A DNA stretch of 64,000 nucleotides from Paraphaeosphaeria minitans. Taxonomy: Eukaryota > Ascomycota > Dothideomycetes > Pleosporales > Didymosphaeriaceae. Of this stretch, positions 56,828 through 64,000 are shown piece by piece. A model generated the notes under the pieces. That model did no database searches and was not told the origin of the DNA. It was given only the letters and a program-made list of their open reading frames with translations. Location of the stretch: contig WJXW01000009.1 in NCBI GenBank assembly GCA_015832175.1, positions 186,001 to 250,000 of the forward strand. Direction: 5' to 3'. Within the stretch, counting starts at the first letter, position 1; each line of letters starts with the position of its first letter. Position numbers and translations under genes: made by a program.

Positions 56828-57116
56828 GATGGAGAGAATGAGCAGATGTATAAGGAAAAGGAGCGACACCAGACTGGAAGGAGGAGCAAGCAGACAGCAC
56901 AAACGTCTGGTGCAAGTGAAAATGCGCTCCACGATGACGGCACCTCTCCCTTTGGCGGGGCACCCCTGTTCATACGCTAGCACGTATGCGGTAAGGCCAA
57001 AACGCGCAGAGCCGCATCTCAACTGAAGGCAACGCTGATCCCCAACTTTCTTTCAACGTGGACGAGTACCTCTCCACCGCCACTACAGGTCCTCGCGCAG
57101 GCGGATCATCGCCAAT
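56828..57116. promoter_or_regulatory. Divergent promoter between LTN1 and RAD3
   Basis: This 289-bp region between two opposite start codons must contain both promoters. It is CT/GA-mixed with no TATA box. Confidence 0.5.
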
Positions 57117-59630
57117 ATGAAGTTCTTCATTGAGTATGTCTCCCTACGCACAGGACACATCTCGGAGAAACACGCTTCCCATTTGCCACCGATCGCGAGA
57201 GTAACGCGCAGTCTCCGCTCTCGTCACAATCGTCGGCCACTTGAGTGTTTACGCTAACATGCTCGTAGTGAGCTTCCCGTGCTCTTCCCGTATCCGCGGG
57301 TCTATCCAGAGCAGTATGCATACATGTGCGACCTCAAGCGCACGCTGGACGCTGGCGGCCACTGCGTCCTCGAGATGCCTTCAGGCACAGGTAAAACTGT
57401 GTCGCTGCTCTCTCTCATCGTAGCCTACCAGCAGTTTCATCCTGAAAATCGCAAACTAATTTATTGCTCACGTACCATGTCCGAGATTGAAAAGGCCTTG
57501 GCAGAGCTGAAGGCACTGATGAAGTACCGCACGCAGGAGCTGGGCTACGAAGAAGAGTTCAGAGGCCTAGGGCTCACGAGTCGGAAGAACCTGTGCCTCC
57601 ACCCTTCTGTAAAGCGCGAGAAGAGCGGCTCTGTTGTCGATGCGCGATGCCGAAGCTTGACTGCTGGCTTCGTCAAAGAGAAGAAAGAGCGGGGTGAGGA
57701 TGTCGAGTTATGCGTCTATCACGACAATCTCGACCTATTAGAACCTCACAATCTCATACCGCCTGGTGTCTGGACTTTTGACGGCTTGCTCAAATACGGC
57801 GAGCAGCAAAAGCAATGCCCCTACTTCACCTCACGGCGAATGATGTCCTACTGCAATGTCATTATTTATTCCTATCACTATCTGCTCGACCCCAAGATTG
57901 CAGAGCGCGTGTCGAAAGAACTGTCCAAAGACTGTATTGTGGTCTTTGACGAAGCCCACAACATCGACAACGTGTGTATAGAATCTCTCAGCATCGATCT
58001 GACTGAGGAGTCTCTGCGAAAAGCTACTCGTGGTGTCGACAACCTGGATCGAAAGATCAAGCAAATGAAGGAGTCAGACTCTGAGAAGCTACAAAATGAA
58101 TATGCGAAGCTCGTAGAAGGCCTACGAGCAGCCGACGAAGCACGAGACGAGAATGCATTCATGGCAAACCCAGCATTGCCCGACGATCTTCTAAAGGAAG
58201 CCGTTCCCGGAAACATAAGGCGAGCGGAACACTTTGTGGCCTTTTTGAAGCGTTTCGTGGAGTACCTCAAAACTCGAATGAAAGTCTTACACGTCATATC
58301 AGAGACGCCGCCCTCCTTTCTCAGCCATCTCCGCGACCTAACCTTTATCGAACGCAAACCCCTTCGCTTCTGCGCCGAACGCCTCACATCTCTAGTACGC
58401 ACGCTCGAGCTTACAAACATTGAAGACTACCAGCCACTGCAGGAAGTTGCCACTTTTGCTACCCTCGTCGCTACCTATGAAACCGGCTTCCTACTCATCC
58501 TCGAACCTTTTGAATCTGCCAAGGCAAAGGTGGCCAACCCGGTCCTGCACTTTACCTGTCTTGATGCAGCTATTGCCATCAAGCCCGTTTTTGAGCGTTT
58601 CTCTTCCGTCATTGTCACCTCCGGTACCCTCTCGCCGCTAGACATGTATCCGCGCATGCTAAACTTCAACACTGTTGTCCAAGAATCCTTCACCATGACC
58701 CTATCTCGACGGACGTTCCTGCCTATGATCGTCGACCGTGGCAGCGACCAAGTCCCAATATCTTCATCTTTCGAACAACGTTCCGAAATGACCGTCATGC
58801 GTAACTTCGGCAGCTTGTTGCTCGAATTCTGCAAGCTAACGCCTGACGGTGTTGTCGTCTTCTTCCCCTCTTATCTATACATGGAGAGCATCATCAGTTC
58901 GTGGCAGGGCATGGGCGTCCTCGACGACGTTTGGAAGTACAAGCTTATCCTTGTCGAAACCCCTGATGCGCAGGAAACATCGCTGGCGCTCGAGACCTTC
59001 CGCACGGCATGCAACAATGGCCGTGGTGCCGTCCTACTCTGTGTCGCTCGTGGAAAGGTGTCGGAAGGCATCGATTTCGACCATCACTACGGACGCACTG
59101 TCCTCAACATAGGCGTTCCCTATCAATACACCGAGTCACGTATCCTCAAAGCAAGACTGGAGTTCTTGCGGGAGACATATCGCATCAAGGAAAACGACTT
59201 CCTCTCCTTCGACGCCATGCGTCACGCCGCGCAGTGCCTAGGTCGTGTCATCCGTGGCAAAGACGACTACGGAATCATGGTGCTCGCGGACAGACGGTTC
59301 GGCAAGAAGATCGCGCAGCTGCCCAAGTGGATCCAGATGGGTCTCGACGTCAAGAACACCAAGCTCAGCGTGGACATGGCCGTCAACAACGCAAAGGCGT
59401 TCTTGAAGCAGATGTCGGTGCCGTACACGCGGAACGAGGGCGACGGGCACTCGAGTTGGAGTTTGAAGGATCTCGAGGCGCACCAGGTGAAGAAGAGGCA
59501 CGAGGCAATCAGTGGGACGGAGAACCCGGCCACGCGGGCGTTGGAGGGCAGGGCGGAGCGGGTGATCGAGGTCGATGACGAGTTTGGCGGCGCGGGCATG
59601 GATGACGCCATGGCCGGGCTGGATGGGTAG
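57117..59630 (+). CDS. RAD3: TFIIH helicase XPD/RAD3
   Basis: Exon 1 (57117-57133) encodes only MKFFI plus two bases. A 135-nt intron with a GCTAAC branch leads to exon 2 (57269-59630), giving 792 residues, the normal length. Rad3 is the 5'-3' DNA helicase of TFIIH, acting in nucleotide excision repair and transcription initiation. Walker A is MPSGTGKTVSLL near residue 42, and the helicase box is VVFDEAHNIDN near 230. Four Fe-S cluster cysteines are in place (KNLC, DARC, ELC, KQCPYF). C-terminal helicase motifs include VTSGTLSPLDMYPR, RGKVSEGIDF and AAQCLGRVIRGKDDYG. The tiny first exon is supported by the conserved family start (M-K-F-x-I-D-x-L-P-V-L-F-P-Y-P). Confidence 0.97.
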
Positions 59631-60598
59631 AGCGTGTCCAGGTCGCTGTCGCCGACTGAGCAGGCGCTGTGGAGCGCGATTGTGCCTTTGGCGGATAGCG
59701 ATGTATCAATGACTGGGTCTGAGTCTGATAGCCATGTGTCTGCACCGGGCTTTTGAAGTTCCTGCCCCGACACGGGGCGTTTGGGTAGCGTCACAGCTGG
59801 GACGTGGAGCATTTCCCGTCCGTGCGCGCGTCTTGTGTGTTGTAGATACCTAATAGAGTGCTTGCAAATGGAACTAGATCAACAGCAACCGCTAAGCAAC
59901 ATGAAGATGTCATGATATGGGCTATCTCTCCGCCTGCTCTCACACCTGCTTTCACACGCACACACTTCACTTCAGCGCACCCACATATGCAAGAGATGGC
60001 GGACGTGAGAAGCAGAAGGCAGGATTCGGACCACAGAGAGGAACCGCGTCACGTGCTGTACCATACCTCGCGCCCCGAGCCTCACTTCAACCACACCCAC
60101 ACCCAACCCACACCCCGATAACCCTCGCATTCTCCACCTCCCACAGCGCAAGCTACCGTGGAGAAGCTGCCATTTCCACGGGTGGTGGTGGTGTTCGGCC
60201 ATGGGATCTGGATTGGCGAGGACACGAGAGGTGAAGGGGATGTACGTGCGTGTGGTAGGGCGAAGCGAGTGAGCGGGTGGGAGGAAGGTGGGTGGATTTA
60301 TTATGACTTGTGTTGCTTGTGATGGGCGTGGGGTGCCGTGTATTATAGTACCTGAAAGTTGGAGAGACGCCGTTGCGCTTGGAGCGTGATGTTGCCGTCT
60401 TTAGCGAGGGGTATTCGTGTCGTGTGTCCGTTCGTAAGTGTTGTGTTATGTTGTGCTGTGTCGTGTGTGTGGGGTATCGTGTATCGTGTATCGTAACGCC
60501 ATCCCATCCCATCCCGTCCGTCCTATTCCTGCAACCAAAAACGCCAATCCAGAACGCCGAAAAAACCGTAAAAAGCCAAAGTCAAAGTCCATCATGCT
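59631..60598. other. Convergent spacer
   Basis: About 970 bp between RAD3 and the Yippee-like gene contain CCACACCCACACCCAACCC near 60088, GTGTGTCG-type words near 60440 and an ATCCCATCCCATCCCGTCC tract at about 60500. No gene is supported. Confidence 0.5.
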
Positions 60599-61300
60599 TC
60601 AAAACTTGCTTTGCCGCCTCCTCCTCCTCACCGCGGCCCCCCTCGCCGTCCATACCCCCGTGAACAAGTCCTCGCACTCCTCCTCATCCTGGCTATCGAA
60701 CTCAACATCGTCGTCGAGCACTTCTTCTTTCACAGCTTCGTCATCGCGACCGCCGCCGCCCTCCCAGCCCGCACCGCGCACCACCCTCTTCGTCTCCAGG
60801 ATATACTTCCCCACCTTGTACCTCTGTGCCTCCTCCTCGGCCTCGACGTACTTCCACCCCAGCACGCTGCCGCACAGCCGGCAACTGATGTCGCTGACGG
60901 TGTGCGCACCGGTCACGAGCTGGCGCGGGATGGCTTTGTGGACGTGCGTGTTGGGGAGGTCGCCGGTTATGAGTTCCCCATCTTCATATCCGATAGCTTT
61001 TGAGGCTGGGTTTGAAGGGTACAGGGAGGAGGGTGGTGGTGGAGATACGAGATAAGCCCGGCCGTGACGCCCCGTGAAGCCCTTGGATATGATGGACGAG
61101 GTGGGTATCAGGTCGGCAAGGCATTTTGCGCAGCGGAGGTGGGAGGTCGTTGTGGAGGAGAGGTAGGAAGTTGGTTGGGGTGGTGAGGAGGAGGGAGTTG
61201 AGCTGGTGGTGGTGGTAGAGCTGCGGCGGCGGCGGAAGGGGAGGCTGGGGAGGAGGTAGAGAGGGAAGGGAACGGGGGGGTTGTGGGTGAGGATGGGCAT
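60599..61300 (-). CDS. Yippee-family zinc-binding protein
   Basis: A single exon from the ATG at 61300 gives 233 residues; the open frame extends upstream, but this ATG starts the conserved MPILTHN region. The Yippee zinc fold has two C-x2-C pairs. They are present as LRCAKCLADL near residue 57 and ISCRLCGSVLGWKYVEA near 140, with ISKGFTGRHGRAYLV and RQLVTGAHTVSDI between them. Family members include Moh1 of yeast and Yippee-like proteins of animals, and the same fold occurs in cereblon and Mis18. The function in fungi is poorly known. The insertion between the zinc pairs (Ser/Pro-rich) and the acidic C-terminal tail make it longer than typical 120-residue Yippee proteins. Confidence 0.85.
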   Translation of the reverse strand: MPILTHNPPVPFPLYLLPSLPFRRRRSSTTTTSSTPSSSPPQPTSYLSSTTTSHLRCAKCLADLIPTSSIISKGFTGRHGRAYLVSPPPPSSLYPSNPASKAIGYEDGELITGDLPNTHVHKAIPRQLVTGAHTVSDISCRLCGSVLGWKYVEAEEEAQRYKVGKYILETKRVVRGAGWEGGGGRDDEAVKEEVLDDDVEFDSQDEEECEDLFTGVWTARGAAVRRRRRQSKF

Positions 61301-62710
61301 CCTGGCTGTATCGTCGTTTGAGTTGAAGAAGTTGGAGTTGATGCTGGCTGGCGGCGTGGTGGGCGGTGAGCGGAAGCTGGCGTCGTGAAACAGTGTTTTG
61401 CGTGGTGTGGTGTCTTGTCGTGATTCTTGTTGCTGCTCAGCCAGGAGCGCGAGGGCCGAACAGAGAATCCAGCGAAGAGAAGAAAGACGCAGCTCGCCCC
61501 GGCGCAACCGCAGCCGGGCTTTGACGCAGTCCAGTCACCGGTGTTGGTAGATTGCGGGATCGTGCGATGGGCGTGTGACGTCCTGGCTGCCTTTCCCCGC
61601 GCTAGGATGACGCGCTAGAGGCTGCGATGAAGCTGGTGACAGCGCCACAAGCGAGGAAGGATCCGATGCTTATCGCGGCTGCGGAGAACCACGAACAAGA
61701 AACATGTTGACGTGGAGGAGATTGCGACAACGACGGCGACAGAAGAGGGGATCTATGCAGGTGATGCCACCGCGGGCAGACGTATCCGGCGCAACTCGCC
61801 GCCGCGCGTTGCCGAATAGATCACGCACCTCCACGCCCATCACGCGCATTACTTCAAACGGGCTCACGAATTGAATAACGCGCATTGTTTTAGATGCCCT
61901 CACGACCTGTCACGCGTTGCGACTTGATTAGGGCTGAGGGAAAACACTTGGAGGGGAACATTGCCAAATCATGGCAGTCTTCCTGCTCTGCCTACCGCCG
62001 TGTCGACACGAGACTTCGGTTTCACGCAAGGACGCCGTCTACACAGGTACCTAGACTTGCTTGTTCCCGCCAACCAACATCTACAGGCCCCTACCTGACT
62101 GTACCTAACCCACACCTTGCCGCGAGAGCGACACAGCGTTGGAATGGACGTTTGACATGTACGCAAAACGTAGACGCCTTGCACAGCGTTCCATACGACA
62201 GCAAGGAGAGACGGCTCGGAACTTCGTCCGAATAGCAAAACTTGCCACGTTTTGAAGAGGCAGGCAGGCAGAGCACAGCGTCGGCACAAGGACGCCCGCC
62301 TTGTTCGGTGCTTTTATCCGAAGGGTGGTACGGCCAGTGATTGAGCATCGAGAACAGGCCGGTACCTACCCGACAGAAGTCGTCTTGATGCTGGGCTTCA
62401 TTTCCATATGCTTTCGCGGAGCAGATTGCAGTCGTACTGTATCTGAGTGTCCAACTTCAAGCCACCATGGACAGAATCACCCATCCCAAAGATAGCTCAT
62501 ACTTGTCATTTCACTTGATTGGGCCATTGGGTGCCCGGGCGCCAAAGTCATGGAGGACTCTGTGAACTTGAGCCTCATGATCAAAGGTTGGCTTTAAGCC
62601 AACGCCCTGGTCTCATTAAGCAATCGCACCGCCTGACCAGACGTCTTGTGTGACCGCGCGCATCTGACGGCTGTCACTGTCTGAAGCAACACTTGAAACA
62701 AACGGTGCCC

Positions 62711-62795
62711 GAATGTCCCAAGACACAAGCTGTGCATGCGAATACCCCAGACACATACTGTGCATGCGAATACCCCAGACACATACTGTGCATGC
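62711..62795. repeat. 28-bp tandem repeat
   Basis: The unit TGTGCATGCGAATACCCCAG + ACACATAC occurs two and a half times, preceded by one diverged copy starting GAATGTCCCAAGACAC. Confidence 0.8.
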
Positions 62796-63390
62796 AGCAA
62801 TCATAAAAACGTGTACCTACTCCACACGAGTGAGGCGCTCGGGTTTGAAGTGTGTCGAAACTTAAAAGGCTTGCATGGACGTCAACGCCAACGCCCACCA
62901 CCTCCTCATCCGGCAGCGGCCTCGAGCAGTTGGTCACAACCGTGATGGATGATTTGCAGATTCGCCATGTACCCCACAGCCTCACCTGCGACCTGGGCGC
63001 AGCGGCTGTGGGTGGAAGCCCATAAATGCGGCCAATGGCCGTCTGATGCTGGTCAAAATTCTCGTCACCCTGCCTGATTCGGCGCACCCGTGGGGGAGCG
63101 TCAAATATTGGTGTGTGATGGGGGTGCAGGCGCGTCAAGCGAGGCCGCTTGGGGAAAGCGCGGCATGCCAACGACTCCATCGGTGTTCAACGCGGCGGGG
63201 CCTGCAGGTGAGGAAATGAAGGCGTGATGCAGCTTCAGACAGCAATTCGACGCCCAACAGATGGATGGTGAGGAAAAGAGGGAGCTGAGGATGAGGCTGC
63301 AAGGCGACAACGGTAAACAAGCGTCAACCCCTCTGCTCTGCATGGCTCGACCGGCATAGCAGCGCTAGATGGTGGCTAGCGATGTCGAGC

Positions 63391-63470
63391 GCTGTCCAGT
63401 GTTGTCGCCAGCTGGTGGCCTCAGGCGGAAAGCTGTCCAGTCTGTCGCCAGCTGGTGGTCTCGGGCGAAA
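63391..63470. repeat. About 38-bp direct duplication
   Basis: Two copies centre on GTCGCCAGCTGGTGGCCTC / GTCGCCAGCTGGTGGTCTC followed by GGGCG/AGGCG-AAA words. Confidence 0.7.
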
Positions 63471-64000
63471 AAGAGCGAATGGCAGAGGCATACGTAGTCT
63501 ATTAGCTGGCAGAGCATCCTGCTCGTTCTCACGTACAGTAGGCCGAGTGGAGTCGATGGCGAGGGCAGCCCATACGGAAGCCCGCCCGCTGTGAGTTTCC
63601 GAAGTGTTACATGGCGCTGGCAGCGGGAGGGGGCGAGGATTGACAAGTGTTGGTGCAGTCAATGCAGGGGCTCGCGGCACAGGCCAGGCGGTTCCCGATG
63701 CGGCGAGGCGCGTGAATTTCGCGTCGGCCTTCACATTGGCGCCGCTGGACATGGCGACGTCTTCATGGCGATTGGGATGCTCGCGGGTGTTGGCGGGTGG
63801 CAGAAGGACACGCGCGCAGTTGACTGCGCGTGCCCTGGGCCAGTGACGAGGCGGCCCTGCGCTGGGGCGAAGCGCGGAATGTGCGGTTGTGGTGTTGTGT
63901 GGTGTTTTGTGTGTTGGTGCGGTGTGCAGTGGAGAGTGGAGCTCGTTGCTAGCGTGTGGCCCGAGCGGCCACCAAGCAGCGACGGCAGCGCATGCCCCGA

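Larger units (their letters stand above)
61301..64000. other. 2.7-kb right edge without a supported gene
   Basis: I see no gene. Frames up to 168 codons exist on both strands (for example 62674-63180 minus, 63324-63752 minus) but lack domains and overlap each other. Two tandem duplications are present, near 62711-62795 and 63391-63470. The start of this stretch holds the promoter of the Yippee-like gene. Confidence 0.45.

Overview
The window is nuclear DNA of a filamentous ascomycete (Pezizomycotina; a Dothideomycete is my best guess, by inference only). The evidence is short GT-AG introns of about 44-160 nt with CTNAC/CTGAC branch sites, single-gene transcription units, and families restricted to or typical of filamentous fungi: a CFEM-domain PTH11-like receptor, HET-domain proteins, a DUF7703 membrane protein, a BBE-like FAD oxidase and a DAL5/TNA1-type transporter. 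I rebuilt spliced gene models by eye. In each case exon phases sum to a whole number of codons.

Layout. 0-7.5 kb: a coiled-coil protein, a DUF7703 seven-helix membrane gene broken by one frameshift, a gene-poor stretch and a tRNA-Arg(CCT). 7.5-13 kb: a small conserved protein, an LCLAT1/CST26-type lysophospholipid acyltransferase, a small secreted Cys-containing protein and a Gly/Pro-rich protein. 14-19.1 kb: an MFS anion transporter whose stop codon lies in a minisatellite, and a CorA/Alr1-type Mg2+ transporter. 19.7-27.8 kb: a BRCT-domain protein, simple repeats, a conserved fungal protein of unknown role and repeat-rich noncoding DNA. 27.8-33.3 kb: dCMP deaminase and a large HET-domain protein. 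33.8-39.5 kb: REV1, divergent from a nucleolar FKBP prolyl isomerase. 40-45.5 kb: a four-exon CFEM GPCR (its first two exons are not obvious as long ORFs), a 109-bp hairpin, a 300-bp pentanucleotide array and a secreted FAD oxidase. 46.5-51.4 kb: ornithine decarboxylase antizyme with a programmed +1 frameshift, then a divergent pair made of a membrane protein and a short HET-fragment/membrane protein. 51.8-61.3 kb: listerin (LTN1/RKR1) divergent from the XPD/RAD3 helicase, then a Yippee-like zinc protein. 61.3-64 kb: no gene seen, short tandem repeats only.

Functionally the window is a mosaic and not a gene cluster. Housekeeping genome-maintenance and nucleotide genes (REV1, RAD3, dCMP deaminase, BRCT protein) and quality-control or growth genes (LTN1, antizyme, FKBP) alternate with accessory surface or allorecognition genes (HET proteins, CFEM receptor, secreted proteins). 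The most striking single item is the antizyme: a short first ORF ends in TGG TGT TCC TGA, the antizyme domain continues in the +1 frame, and an intron starts only ten bases after the ORF1 stop codon. I found no CRISPR array, rRNA, intact transposon or secondary-metabolite cluster.
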